This document shows positions 49,621 to 58,401 of a DNA stretch of 64,000 bases, piece by piece. The DNA is taken from positions 1 through 64,000 of the forward strand of contig NZ_JAKVLT010000001.1 in the NCBI RefSeq assembly GCF_022484225.1, in the 5' to 3' direction. This stretch comes from Pseudoramibacter sp. (GTDB taxonomy: Bacteria; Bacillota; Clostridia; Eubacteriales; Eubacteriaceae). Both the position numbers and the translations under genes were made by a program. Under the pieces are notes generated by a model that worked only from the letters and a program-made list of their open reading frames with translations, had not been told where the DNA came from and made no database searches. Each line of letters opens with the position of its first letter. Position 1 is the first letter of the stretch.

Positions 49621-51156
49621 ATGATCTCCAATTTATTTCAGCTCCTTATCAAACAGCGCAGTTTTTTTGTCAAACTCCTGCTCCAACATCTTCAGATTTC
49701 ATTTCTGGCCATCGCAATCGCGATCGTCTTTGGCGGAACCGTGGGAATCCTGATCTCTGAATATCAAAAATCAGCGCGGCCAACTCTCGGCGTGATCAAC
49801 TTCCTCTACACCATTCCATCGATCTCCATGCTCGGCTTTCTGATCCCTTTTTCTGGGGTCGGCAACACCACGGCGGTCATCGCCCTGACCATCTATGCCC
49901 TGCTGCCCATGGTCCGGGCCACCCACACGGGCTTAAGCCACATCGATCCGGCCATTCTCGAAGCGGCCAAGGGCATGGGCAGTACCCAGCGTCAAGTGCT
50001 TTTTAAGGTGAAGCTTCCCCTGGCCATGCCGGTGATTCTCTCTGGCATCCGCAACATGGTCACCATGACCATCGCCCTGGCTGGCATCGCGTCTTTCATC
50101 GGGGCTGGCGGCCTTGGGGTCGCAATCTACCGCGGCATCACCACCAACAACGCGGCCATGACCCTCGCCGGGAGTTTTCTCACCGCACTCCTCGCCCTCT
50201 TTGTCGATTTTTTCATCAGCCTATTGGAAAAACATCTCGGCCAGCATCATCATTCTCAGAAAAAGCCCTGGAAAAAAAGGCTGTTCATCGTCATCATCGC
50301 GGCGGTCATCGCCGCCATCGTCCTAGCTGTCCTGCCAAAACGGCAAAACGACACCATTCACATCGCCACAAAGCCCATGACCGAGCAATACATTCTCGGG
50401 GAAATGCTCGACATCCTCATCGAACATGACACGAACCTCAATGTCGACTTAACTCAGGGCGTCGGCGGCGGCACGTCAAATATCGAACCTGGCATAGTGC
50501 ACGGCAAATTCGATCTCTATCCTGAATACACAGGCACTGGCTGGAATATGGTGCTCAAAAACAAGTCGGTCTACAGCGAAGACCAGTTCAAGACTTTGCA
50601 AAAAGCCTACAACAAGAAGGGGTTGACCTGGATCGGCATGTACGGCTTTAACAATACCTACGGCCTGGTGGTGAGAAAGCCTATCGCCGACCGCTACCAC
50701 ATCAAGACCTATTCAGACCTGCGCATCCACGCCCAGGATCTCACCTTTGGCGCCGAGTATGACTTTTTTGAACGCAGGGACGGTTATGACGCGCTCTGCA
50801 AAACTTACAACATGCGCTTCGGCAAGACCATGGACATGGATATCGGCCTGAAATACAAAGCGCTGGCTGAAAATCAAATTGACGTGATGGTCGTCTTTAC
50901 TACTGACGGACAGCTCGCCGACGCCAACGCCGTCGTCCTCAAGGATGACAAACATTTCTTCCCATCTTACCGCTGTGGTAATGTGGTCCGAACGGACGTT
51001 CTCGACGCCCACCCTGAGCTGCGAGGCGTCTTAAAGAAGCTGTCAGGCCAGATCACTGATCAGGATATGGTGAAAATGAACAACGAAGTCGACGTCCAAA
51101 AAAAAGAACCCCGCGACGTCGCCCGCGCTTTCTTGAAATCAAAAGGATTATTATAA
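49621..51156 (+). CDS. Osmoprotectant ABC transporter, permease fused to substrate-binding domain
   Basis: 511 aa of the OpuC/OpuF type. Residues 1-215: permease with about five membrane helices and the EAA-like loop (AKGMGSTQRQVLFKVKLPLAMPVILSGIRN). A further helix (about 225-245) anchors residues 250-511, a QAT-type glycine betaine/carnitine/choline-binding domain (IATKPMTEQYILGEMLDILIEH, YPEYTGTGWNMVL, YDALCKTYNM). The fused arrangement is known in several Gram-positives. Substrate specificity is not determinable by eye. AAAGGA precedes the ATG by 8 bases. Confidence 0.9.
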   Translation: MISNLFQLLIKQRSFFVKLLLQHLQISFLAIAIAIVFGGTVGILISEYQKSARPTLGVINFLYTIPSISMLGFLIPFSGVGNTTAVIALTIYALLPMVRATHTGLSHIDPAILEAAKGMGSTQRQVLFKVKLPLAMPVILSGIRNMVTMTIALAGIASFIGAGGLGVAIYRGITTNNAAMTLAGSFLTALLALFVDFFISLLEKHLGQHHHSQKKPWKKRLFIVIIAAVIAAIVLAVLPKRQNDTIHIATKPMTEQYILGEMLDILIEHDTNLNVDLTQGVGGGTSNIEPGIVHGKFDLYPEYTGTGWNMVLKNKSVYSEDQFKTLQKAYNKKGLTWIGMYGFNNTYGLVVRKPIADRYHIKTYSDLRIHAQDLTFGAEYDFFERRDGYDALCKTYNMRFGKTMDMDIGLKYKALAENQIDVMVVFTTDGQLADANAVVLKDDKHFFPSYRCGNVVRTDVLDAHPELRGVLKKLSGQITDQDMVKMNNEVDVQKKEPRDVARAFLKSKGLL

Positions 51157-51171
51157 ATAAAAGGATAAATC

Positions 51172-51966
51172 ATGAACGAACCTGTCATTGAATTTCAACA
51201 CGTCAGAAAACAATACGGCGAGACCCCTGTCATTGCGGATTTGAGTTTTACCGTTCAGAAAGGCGATTTTGTCACCATCATCGGCGCCTCGGGATGCGGC
51301 AAGACGACCACCCTCAAAATGATCAACGCGCTCATCGCTCCCACCGCCGGGGACATCCTGGTCCAGGGGAAAAATGTCCGAAATGTCGACCACATCATGC
51401 TGCGGCGCAATATCGGCTACGCGATTCAGGGCAGTGTGCTCTTCCCCCATATGACCGTCGAAGAAAACATCGCCTACGTGCCCAAACTCTGGAACAAAAA
51501 AGACAAAAAAAGAACAGAACAGGCCGTCGACAAATGGATGGCCATCGTCGGGCTGGACCCAGCGTTTAAAGACCGCTATCCGGCGGAACTTTCCGGCGGT
51601 CAGCAGCAGCGGGTCGGCATCGCCAGAGCGCTTGCTGCCTCGCCTGAGATCCTGCTCATGGACGAGCCCTTCGGCGCGGTCGACGAGATCACCCGGGAAA
51701 GCCTGCAGGATGAAATTTTAAAAATCCACAGAGAAACCGGCATCACCGTGCTGTTCGTGACCCACGACATCAAAGAGGCGCTGAAGCTTGGCACCAAAGT
51801 CATGGTCATGGACCAGGGGCGCATTCAGCAGTACAGCGAACCGGACGAACTGTTAAAGCATCCGGCCAACGCCTTCGTCGAAAAAATCACCCGGAATGAA
51901 CGGCATCTGTGCAAGATGCCCGAAGACAAAATCGGAGAATGCGTGTACAACCGGGTGCAGAAATAG
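51172..51966 (+). CDS. Osmoprotectant ABC transporter ATP-binding protein
   Basis: 264 aa ABC ATPase, OpuCA/ProV type without the C-terminal CBS pair of OpuCA. Walker A IIGASGCGKTTTLKM, Q-loop in GYAIQGSVLFPHMT, signature LSGGQQQRVGIARAL, Walker B EILLMDEPFGAVDEITRE, and His switch VTHDIKEAL. It follows the permease by 15 bases, the reverse of the ATPase-first order common in opu operons. Confidence 0.92.
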   Translation: MNEPVIEFQHVRKQYGETPVIADLSFTVQKGDFVTIIGASGCGKTTTLKMINALIAPTAGDILVQGKNVRNVDHIMLRRNIGYAIQGSVLFPHMTVEENIAYVPKLWNKKDKKRTEQAVDKWMAIVGLDPAFKDRYPAELSGGQQQRVGIARALAASPEILLMDEPFGAVDEITRESLQDEILKIHRETGITVLFVTHDIKEALKLGTKVMVMDQGRIQQYSEPDELLKHPANAFVEKITRNERHLCKMPEDKIGECVYNRVQK

Positions 51967-51969
51967 CGG

Positions 51970-52028
51970 CAAAAAAATAAAACCACCGGGATGATGTGAT
52001 GATGGTGTGTGAGACCGGTGGTTTTATC
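51970..52028. terminator. Bidirectional terminator between the Opu genes and the eut operon
   Basis: AAAACCACCGG (51979-51989) pairs with CCGGTGGTTTT (52015-52025) around a 25-base loop. The minus strand continues with TTTTATTTTTTTG, a strong tail for transcripts from the eut side; the plus-strand tail (TTTTATCATTT) is weaker. Confidence 0.8.
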
Positions 52029-52034
52029 ATTTCA

Positions 52035-52200
52035 GGTGCTCTCCGGGAGCGACCCGGAATTTTCTATATCATATGGAGGTGTGAAGTCCAAGACCGGCTT
52101 TAGAGGATGTTTAGCCGGAAAAAGCACCATGTTAATCATATAAATGGGGATGGACAGACTGGCTTATTCTTCTGCCAGTCCTGTCCTTATTTTATTTTTC
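52035..52200 (+). ncRNA. Structured RNA candidate with terminator, class unknown
   Basis: GGTGCT (52035-52040) pairs with AGCACC (52123-52128), enclosing hairpin TCCGGG/CCCGGA (52042-52058, 5-base loop AGCGA) and hairpin CCGGCT/AGCCGG (52094-52118), with 36 unpaired bases between them: a riboswitch-like multibranched shape. A terminator (GGACAGACTGGC with GCCAGTCCTGTCC, 52152-52186) and T-rich tail follow on the plus strand. I looked for AdoCbl (no GCCACTG B12 box), TPP, glycine, c-di-GMP, ZTP, SAM and ydaO-type motifs and found none. No plus-strand gene lies downstream. Confidence 0.45.
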
Positions 52201-52201
52201 A

Positions 52202-52636
52202 TTACTGTTCCTGCCAATTTGCAGGGTACACAAAATAGGCATACCGGGTTTTCGTCGGCGTCTTAAAGTGAATGGCACTGCCTTTGGGAATATAGATGAT
52301 ATCTCCGGCCTTGCCGCTGACGACGCGTCCGTCGATTTCAATCTCAAGTTCACCGTCGATCACCATGTCAAATTCATCGTAGGTGAGCGTCCACTCAAAA
52401 TCTGCATGATCGAGTTCCATGATGCCGGCGCCCATTCTCGGCGCTTCGTCGAGGGTGACAATATCCTTTAACCGCACATCGTCACGCCCTTCAAAAGGTT
52501 CGCAGACAACAGTTTTGGTTTTAATCCCGATGACCCCTGAAGGATCTACTGTTTTTTCAAAATCAGGTGCAGATTCGCGGAGGCTCTGCATCACCTGATG
52601 GACCAGATTTTCTATAAATGCTTCGCTGATATTCAT
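52202..52636 (-). CDS. eutQ: EutQ, cupin domain protein (acetate kinase-like in Eut)
   Basis: 144 aa, short form. The C-terminal cupin (about 40-140: MELDHADFEWTLTYDEFDMVIDGELEIEIDGRVVSGKAGDIIYIPKGSAIHF) is the EutQ core. E. coli EutQ is 233 aa, so the middle of the long form is missing here, as in many Firmicutes. The first 20 residues (ISEAFIENLVHQVMQSL) form an amphipathic helix of the kind that targets proteins to microcompartments. EutQ has been reported to have acetate kinase activity in Salmonella. Last gene of the operon. Confidence 0.9.
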   Translation of the reverse strand: MNISEAFIENLVHQVMQSLRESAPDFEKTVDPSGVIGIKTKTVVCEPFEGRDDVRLKDIVTLDEAPRMGAGIMELDHADFEWTLTYDEFDMVIDGELEIEIDGRVVSGKAGDIIYIPKGSAIHFKTPTKTRYAYFVYPANWQEQ

Positions 52637-52665
52637 TGTTGTTTTTACCTCTTGACAGTTGAATT

Positions 52666-53916
52666 CTAGGCTTCTGCTTCTGCAGTTTCTGCATCTGTCT
52701 GACGGGTTGATTCAATTTTTTCGAGCAATTTTGGCGACAAAATATTAGCCAAAATCAGGGCCGTAATCCCGGCAGTCAGTTTGCCCACAATAACCGGGAA
52801 GATCATTTTTGGATTAACCCCAGCTGTAAAGCCCAAGTGATCGCCAAAAACAAAGGCCGCGGATACAGAAAAGGCCACATTTAACAATTTACCCTTATCG
52901 TTCATTTTGTCCATGATATTGAACATGGCAATGTTATTCGCAAGATTGGCTACCAGACCTGCTGAACTGTTTTCGTCGATACCAAGCTTGCCGCCCAATT
53001 TCTGGAGTGCTTTGCCAAAAGTATCCGTGATCCATTTGACCATTGGAAAAGCGCCGATAAGCACGATTGCGATGGTGCCGCAGACTAAAAGACCTGATTC
53101 CAGGGGAATGGTTCCTGTGCTGTCCGGCTTAACCATGAGATCCATGAGCGGAAATTTAATCCCCGTTTCGTATTCAAAAACAGCCACTGCTGTAAAGAAT
53201 GTGATAATAATCGTGACCCATTTCCCAAAAACATTGAAGCCATTGATCATTTTAGCCGGTTTGAACCATAAGCCGAGAACGATCAGTCCAGCAATGATGA
53301 TAACCGGAATCAAATTGACTAAAATCGTACTCAAACTGATTTTGTACGGAGTCATGTTCATTGTAAGACCCCCGACAATGCAGCCGATTGGAATCGTGAT
53401 CATCCCAGCAAGAACCCCAGCTCCAAGGAATGGGCGGTCTTTTTTCTTAATGATCGACAGGGCCACAGGAATGGTAAACACAATTGTTGGCCCCATCATA
53501 GTGCCGAGAATCAATCCCGAAAAGTTCCCTATGGTCGCATTGGATGCCATTTTCATGGCCAGAGGATAGCCGCCCATGTCACAGGCCAAAAGTGTCGTGG
53601 CAAACATTGAGGCGTCGGCCCCAAAGAAACGGTAAATCGGCACGATAATCGGTTTGAGCAAAATCGCCAGAACAGGTGCTGCTGCTACAACACCCGCCAT
53701 CGCCATCGCAAGAGGCCCCATGGCATTGAACCCTTCTTCAAATTGTTCACCGTACCCCAACTTGTTTCCGCGCATTTTGTCAACTGCGCCGATGACCATA
53801 AAGATCATCATGATAAAAATAATCACAGAGTTGATTGATAAATGGGAGGCCCATGTTCGAATACTTTTAGTAAACACTTCAACATCTGTAATATGTTTCA
53901 CTAATTCGTTAAACAT
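52666..53916 (-). CDS. eutH: EutH, ethanolamine permease
   Basis: 416 aa with about ten membrane helices. EutH motifs: FMVIGAVDKMRGNKLGYGEQFEEGFNAMGPLA and GFTAGVNPKMIFPVIVGKLTAG. An N-terminal stretch of about 25 residues precedes the usual start, FNELVKHITDVEVFTKSIRTW, but the upstream AAAGGA supports translation from the longer start. The spacing to the ATG is short. Lies between the pduT-like and eutQ genes. Confidence 0.9.
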   Translation of the reverse strand: MFNELVKHITDVEVFTKSIRTWASHLSINSVIIFIMMIFMVIGAVDKMRGNKLGYGEQFEEGFNAMGPLAMAMAGVVAAAPVLAILLKPIIVPIYRFFGADASMFATTLLACDMGGYPLAMKMASNATIGNFSGLILGTMMGPTIVFTIPVALSIIKKKDRPFLGAGVLAGMITIPIGCIVGGLTMNMTPYKISLSTILVNLIPVIIIAGLIVLGLWFKPAKMINGFNVFGKWVTIIITFFTAVAVFEYETGIKFPLMDLMVKPDSTGTIPLESGLLVCGTIAIVLIGAFPMVKWITDTFGKALQKLGGKLGIDENSSAGLVANLANNIAMFNIMDKMNDKGKLLNVAFSVSAAFVFGDHLGFTAGVNPKMIFPVIVGKLTAGITALILANILSPKLLEKIESTRQTDAETAEAEA

Positions 53917-53962
53917 TTCCTTTACTCTCTTTCATTATGGATAATACCATCTCTTTTATTCG

Positions 53963-54502
53963 TTACAGCAGCGATTCAACAAGGGGTTCGATCGGTCTTG
54001 GAATGACCGTCGTTTCAACCAGCAGTTCCTGATCTTCAGAAGCCGCTGCCACAGCTGCTTTTACGGCGCCGACGTCGCCTGTCAAAGTGACATACCCTTT
54101 ACCGCCAATCGCATAACCGATACGCACCTCGATGAGCTGAATCTGCGCAGCCTTCGCCGCTTTATCTGCCGCAACAATAGCTGAAGCAACGGAATAAAAT
54201 TCGAGCACCCCGATTGCTTCCGGACGAATGTCCTGGGTTGTACCCATTAACGCCGGCACCAGCTGTTGATGAATATTTGGAATCAAGAGGCGGTTGATCT
54301 CATATTCGGCGGCTAAGTGTTCGCCGGCGCGCATGGAAGCTTCTACTTCCCCGACATCTCCTGAGATAATAACGATATATTTTCCTGGGCAAATCGTCGA
54401 TGATCGAATCAAATCGACCTGCGCTGCCTTCAGCATTTCATCGGTGACACGAATTCCCCTTGCAATGCTGTTTAATTCTATGAGTCCTAATGCGTGCTTC
54501 AC
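53963..54502 (-). CDS. PduT-like tandem BMC-domain shell protein
   Basis: 179 aa with two BMC domains (about 1-90 and 95-175), a trimer-forming BMC-T. Repeat one has HALGLIELNSIARGI and SSTICPGKYIVIISGDVG; the Cys in CPGKY is at the position that binds a [4Fe-4S] cluster in the pore of PduT. Repeat two has EAIGVLEFYSVASAI and ends VIPRPIEPLVESLL. Its ATG overlaps the end of the PduS-like gene, and the two presumably form an electron conduit through the shell. Confidence 0.9.
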   Translation of the reverse strand: MKHALGLIELNSIARGIRVTDEMLKAAQVDLIRSSTICPGKYIVIISGDVGEVEASMRAGEHLAAEYEINRLLIPNIHQQLVPALMGTTQDIRPEAIGVLEFYSVASAIVAADKAAKAAQIQLIEVRIGYAIGGKGYVTLTGDVGAVKAAVAAASEDQELLVETTVIPRPIEPLVESLL

Positions 54503-55845
54503 TTCGCCTCTCCTTTTCTGATTTCAACGTAGCCTTGTTCTGCCTGAACCACAACGCCATCAATACTGCTATGGATATTTGCAGATATTTTGCCGTTTTT
54601 TTCTCCAATCAAGGTACCGCATGAAACGGCATCTCCTTTTTTCACCACACAAACTGCCGGTGCTCCGATATGCATTGAAAGCGGAATCTTTACTTTTTTG
54701 GGGTCCACATTCACTGGCGTCACCCGCTGGTTTTCGTATTGGCTAAGCCCTAATCTGGCGACGAGCCGTTCTGTCGGAATTCGCCGATGCTCGATATTCG
54801 CAATGGCCTGCGGATTTTGATTACGTTCAAGACGCAGCCCCTTAGCTTTCAACTGCCCTTTAAAATAATCATTCATTCGTTTCGGCGACAGCCCCATCGG
54901 ACAAGCGTACATTTCACAGACCCCGCAGCTGCAGCAGTTGGCCGCCTCGCCAAAGGCTTTTAAATAAGCATTATCATCTAAAAGATTTTCTTTGAAGGCA
55001 TTGCGCATGATAATGTGCGGATCAATCCGGTGTCCGATATTGTGACGCGGGCACAGGTCCGTACACATCCGGCATTGAAGGCAAGCCGTCATGGCCTGTT
55101 TCTTCAATTTTTCAATGGGGACGGCCGCGTGACGGACCAGATAATGGTCGGGCGGCAGAACCAGGAGATTGCCGGTGGTTTTGGTGACGACTTCTCCACG
55201 AAGATGCTCTTTTTCTGGCACGAGACGCCCCATCATCGGTCCGCCGATGATCACCGCGTATTCTTTTAATAAAGGCCTGGCTCGGCGCAGACAGTCGGTC
55301 AGAGCTGTTCCGATAGGAACAGTGAGGACCACCGGTTTGGCTACTTCCCCCACAATGGAGAGGATTTTATGGGTTACAGGTTTACCCTGCACCGCCTGGC
55401 CGATATTGTAAACACTGGCGACATTGTTGACTACTGCCCCGACGTCAAGAGGCAGTCCTCCTTCAGGGATGCTCTTCTTGAGTATGGCCTGTACCAACGT
55501 TTGTTCATCCCCGGCTGGATAAAAGGGCGCCAGCTTAAAAAGTTCCACCGGCGCTTTTGTCTCCGCAATGGCTTTCTCAAGACTTTGAATTTCCTCGCGG
55601 TAAGTTTTCTTTAGCGCGATGACAATCCGGCTCGCCCCAATGGTTTTGGCGGCAGTAAGTGCACCAAAAAGGATTTCTTTTGCATGGGTGCGGCAAAGAT
55701 ATTTATCCGATGCAATTAACGGCTCACATTCAACAGCATTTACGATATAGCAGTCTGCTTTTGCAGCCAGCTTGACCGCGGTGGGAAACCCAGCGCCTCC
55801 AGCTCCGACTACACCAGCTTTTTCGATCATTTCTAAGATTTCCAT
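54499..55845 (-). CDS. PduS-like RnfC-family flavo/iron-sulfur protein
   Basis: 448 aa. N-terminal NADH/FMN-binding GVVGAGGAGFPTAVKLAAKADCYIVNAVECEPLIASD (RnfC barrel signature), SLBB-like segment, two cluster motifs CLQCRMCTDLCPRH and CCSCGVCEMYACPMG, and a C-terminal sandwich-hybrid barrel. PduS reduces cobalamin and interacts with PduT in propanediol microcompartments. The frame opens at a TTG at 55872, but AAGGA fits the ATG at 55845. Confidence 0.9.
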   Translation of the reverse strand: MEILEMIEKAGVVGAGGAGFPTAVKLAAKADCYIVNAVECEPLIASDKYLCRTHAKEILFGALTAAKTIGASRIVIALKKTYREEIQSLEKAIAETKAPVELFKLAPFYPAGDEQTLVQAILKKSIPEGGLPLDVGAVVNNVASVYNIGQAVQGKPVTHKILSIVGEVAKPVVLTVPIGTALTDCLRRARPLLKEYAVIIGGPMMGRLVPEKEHLRGEVVTKTTGNLLVLPPDHYLVRHAAVPIEKLKKQAMTACLQCRMCTDLCPRHNIGHRIDPHIIMRNAFKENLLDDNAYLKAFGEAANCCSCGVCEMYACPMGLSPKRMNDYFKGQLKAKGLRLERNQNPQAIANIEHRRIPTERLVARLGLSQYENQRVTPVNVDPKKVKIPLSMHIGAPAVCVVKKGDAVSCGTLIGEKNGKISANIHSSIDGVVVQAEQGYVEIRKGEAK

Positions 55846-55858
55846 ACTTTTGTCTTCC

Positions 55859-56131
55859 TTAACTTCTTGCAATTTCCATATCGTCGATGATGCCGACTAC
55901 CGTTGCATCTACCGGAATTTGAGGGTCACCTGCCGCGCCTCTTGCAGAACTTCCGGATACCACAATAACCGATTCACCAACGCCTGCGCCGATGATATCC
56001 GCCGCGACGAAGGGCTCATCTCCTCCTGAAGTATTCAATCGCTGCGGCTCGACAATTAATAATTTGAGCCCATTGAGCTTTTGCTCTTTTCGTGTGGCCC
56101 ATACACTACCGATGACCTTTCCGACTTTCAT
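55859..56131 (-). CDS. eutN: EutN, BMC-P vertex protein
   Basis: 90 aa pentameric shell vertex protein. MKVGKVIGSVWATRKEQKLNGLKLLIVEP and AADIIGAGVGESVIVVSGSSAR are the EutN/CcmL core. It caps the vertices of the icosahedral shell. It precedes the PduS-like gene by 13 bases. Confidence 0.94.
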   Translation of the reverse strand: MKVGKVIGSVWATRKEQKLNGLKLLIVEPQRLNTSGGDEPFVAADIIGAGVGESVIVVSGSSARGAAGDPQIPVDATVVGIIDDMEIARS

Positions 56132-56153
56132 CTTGCCTCACCTTCAATTTAGA

Positions 56154-56927
56154 CTACAGAGCCCGGCTGACCTGAATATGCTTTTCGTCCAATGTTTCTT
56201 TTACCACATCCGTTAAAATAGCCCGCTTCGGAATCAAAATCGTATGCGGCGCATCCACCAGCGCCTTAATCAAATCACTGTCCGTGATCACATGCTTATC
56301 AATGCGCGCAACCCCAGGTTCTTCTTTTTCTGCTGGCGTTTCAGAAACTTCGTCATGTTCTTCTGTTTCCTGGCATCGCGTCTGATTGATTTCACATCCG
56401 TCAAAACTTTCTTCGCTTTTTGAAAGTTTCGCCACCGCTTCTTTTTCCGGACAAATAATCACTCCGCAGCGCATCAGGCGGTTTAATTTTTCTTCAAGGA
56501 TGCGGTAATACGCAACCGGTGCGCTGCCCTGATACCGATAAAGCGCCACGCCTTCTTTGAGAACGGCTGTCCGTTTTCCCGCAAGCAGCGCCTCGATTAA
56601 CAAATCCGAAACCGGCGTTCCGCCAATGCCTTCCACCACCCGGCACATATCTTTTACCGAAAGAGATGTAATGAGCACCCCTTCATGATCTTCGACATCT
56701 GGCTGTTCATTTTGAGCCGCTGGCTCACATAATCGCTGGAGATTGCGTTCCTGTATTTTTTTGCTGCCAGCACAGAGCCAGGGTTTTTTATGAACGATCT
56801 GTTCTGCATTCGCTTCGCGATTTTCTGCCGGACCTGCTGGCTCATCCTGCTGCTGTGTCATTTCCATTGCTTCTACGCGTTTGGCTACGCGGCTTGCAAT
56901 TTCACTCACCAATTGATCAAAATCCAT
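56154..56927 (-). CDS. Eut-operon protein of unknown function with targeting helix
   Basis: 257 aa. The N-terminus MDFDQLVSEIASRVAKRVEAM is an amphipathic helix like microcompartment encapsulation peptides. A low-complexity Gln/Glu linker (about 22-80) follows, then a domain (about 85-170: VLITSLSVKDMCRVVEGIGGTPVSDLLIEALLAGKR) and a second acidic linker before a short C-terminal domain ending KRAILTDVVKETLDEKHIQV. Firmicute eut operons usually have a protein like this between eutN and eutT (TIGR02536, eut_hyp), but I rely on position and length, not a search. Function unknown. Confidence 0.7.
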   Translation of the reverse strand: MDFDQLVSEIASRVAKRVEAMEMTQQQDEPAGPAENREANAEQIVHKKPWLCAGSKKIQERNLQRLCEPAAQNEQPDVEDHEGVLITSLSVKDMCRVVEGIGGTPVSDLLIEALLAGKRTAVLKEGVALYRYQGSAPVAYYRILEEKLNRLMRCGVIICPEKEAVAKLSKSEESFDGCEINQTRCQETEEHDEVSETPAEKEEPGVARIDKHVITDSDLIKALVDAPHTILIPKRAILTDVVKETLDEKHIQVSRAL

Positions 56928-56948
56928 ACTTCCTCCTTTTCTTTCCGG

Positions 56949-57767
56949 TCAATGATCGTAATCATGTGCCAGATAACGGCACATCATAATATGAAGGGCA
57001 CTTGAAAGCCGGTTGAGACCTTCAATGATATCTTCATGGCTGATATTTCGACCTTCTTTATAAGCGGAGATGGCGATCAATTCCGTCTCCCGTATCTCCG
57101 TTCTGAGTTTGTTCAGTCTCGCATAAGTCACACCGAGACTTTTATCCGGCAAAACCATCTGTTTAATGTTGTAATATTTCATCGGATAATGAGAATGTTC
57201 TCTGAGCTGCTCGTGATTGAGACCGAGAATCGTCTCTTTTTCAAAAGCTTCGTCGAGTACTTCCGCCCGCATCATGAGACGCAGGGTCACCAGGATGTCT
57301 GTCAGATCACTGATCAGCGCCTTGCTTCCATTTTCGCCTTCAAGCTGAGCCTGAATGAGCACGACGGTGGCTTGCACATCATCCAGTTTTCCCCGGAATA
57401 CGATTCGCGGATGGTTTTTCATCACCAGCGTCTTGCCGAAAAGCTGGGTCATGTATTCGGGCTTTTGGGTATAGAAAGCGCCGGTTTCATGATCGATATA
57501 GCAGCGTTCAGGCAGCTTTGGCTGTGGCTTGTTTGAGACTTTTTTTTCTTTTACGGCTGCCAAAGGAGCTTCCTGCAGGGGGCTTTTGTGTTTCGCCCCC
57601 GGAAGCTTTTCCCTTTGATTGGCATCCTGTCTTTGTTCAACCCGCATATGATGGTCTGTAAGATATTCCCGCGCTGCCGGCGAAAGGATCTGGCCTTTTT
57701 CCATCACAAAGACCTTGGTTCCGCCTGCTTCAGCTTCGCGAAGAGTCCTTTCTGTGATTACTTTCAT
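56949..57767 (-). CDS. eutT: EutT, cobalamin adenosyltransferase
   Basis: 272 aa; makes adenosylcobalamin for the lyase. An N-terminal SAF-like part (KVITERTLREAEAGG) precedes the ATR fold, with ERCYIDHETGAFYTQKPEYMTQLFGKTLVMKNHPRIVFRGKLDDVQATVVLIQ (about 85-145), typical of EutT. A proline- and lysine-rich linker (about 48-84) joins them. The HX11CCX2C zinc motif of some EutT enzymes is not visible here. Confidence 0.88.
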   Translation of the reverse strand: MKVITERTLREAEAGGTKVFVMEKGQILSPAAREYLTDHHMRVEQRQDANQREKLPGAKHKSPLQEAPLAAVKEKKVSNKPQPKLPERCYIDHETGAFYTQKPEYMTQLFGKTLVMKNHPRIVFRGKLDDVQATVVLIQAQLEGENGSKALISDLTDILVTLRLMMRAEVLDEAFEKETILGLNHEQLREHSHYPMKYYNIKQMVLPDKSLGVTYARLNKLRTEIRETELIAISAYKEGRNISHEDIIEGLNRLSSALHIMMCRYLAHDYDH

Positions 57768-57792
57768 CGGGTGGCTCCTTTCGCATTATGCC

Positions 57793-58080
57793 TTAATCCA
57801 AAGTCGGTAAAATACCTTCAACTTCTTCGTGAGGTCTCGGGATGACGTGGACGGAAACGATCTGTCCCACCTTGTCTGCTGCAGCGGCGCCGGCGTCGAC
57901 CGCAGCCTTCACTGCACCGACATCGCCGCGGACCATGACGGTGACCAGACCGCTTCCGATCTTTTCCTTGCCAATTAACGTCACGTTAGCTGCTTTGACC
58001 ATTGCATCGGCCGCTTCAATGGAACCGACGAGTCCTTTTGTTTCAATCATGCCTAATGCTTGTTTTGATGATACTGCCAT
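57793..58080 (-). CDS. eutM: EutM, BMC-H shell protein, first copy
   Basis: 95 aa hexameric shell protein: [29 protein letters not shown], then [26 protein letters not shown] and [15 protein letters not shown]. Nearly identical to the gene at 58095. It forms the flat facets of the microcompartment. Confidence 0.94.
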   Translation of the reverse strand: MAVSSKQALGMIETKGLVGSIEAADAMVKAANVTLIGKEKIGSGLVTVMVRGDVGAVKAAVDAGAAAADKVGQIVSVHVIPRPHEEVEGILPTLD

Positions 58081-58094
58081 TTTGTTACACTCCT

Positions 58095-58385
58095 TTATTT
58101 AAGATCTTCTTCTAAACTCGGTAAAATATTTTCAACTTCTGAATGGGGTCTTGGGATGACGTGGACGGAAACGATCTGTCCCACCTTGTCCCCTGCAGCC
58201 GCACCCGCGTCGACAGCGGCTTTCACTGCCCCGACATCTCCGCGGACCATCACGGTAACCAGGCCGCTCCCGACCTTTTCTTTGCCGATCAATGTCACGT
58301 TGGCTGCTTTGACCATCGCATCGGCGGCTTCAATAGAGCCGACAAGTCCTTTTGTTTCAATCATGCCTAACGCTTCTGAATTCAT
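58095..58385 (-). CDS. eutM: EutM, BMC-H shell protein, second copy
   Basis: 96 aa; differs from its neighbour at only a few residues (for example AAG instead of AAA near position 70, and a longer acidic C-terminus EDLK). DNA identity is also high, so this looks like a recent tandem duplication. The two may form mixed hexamers. Confidence 0.93.
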   Translation of the reverse strand: MNSEALGMIETKGLVGSIEAADAMVKAANVTLIGKEKVGSGLVTVMVRGDVGAVKAAVDAGAAAGDKVGQIVSVHVIPRPHSEVENILPSLEEDLK

Positions 58386-58401
58386 CTATTCGTCTCCTTT
58401 C

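Noticed and set aside
52100..52250. Short plus-strand ORF from the ATG near 52106, preceded by GAGG
   Set aside because: About 43 codons, Phe/Cys-rich, runs through the terminator hairpin into antisense eutQ; better explained as part of the structured RNA.
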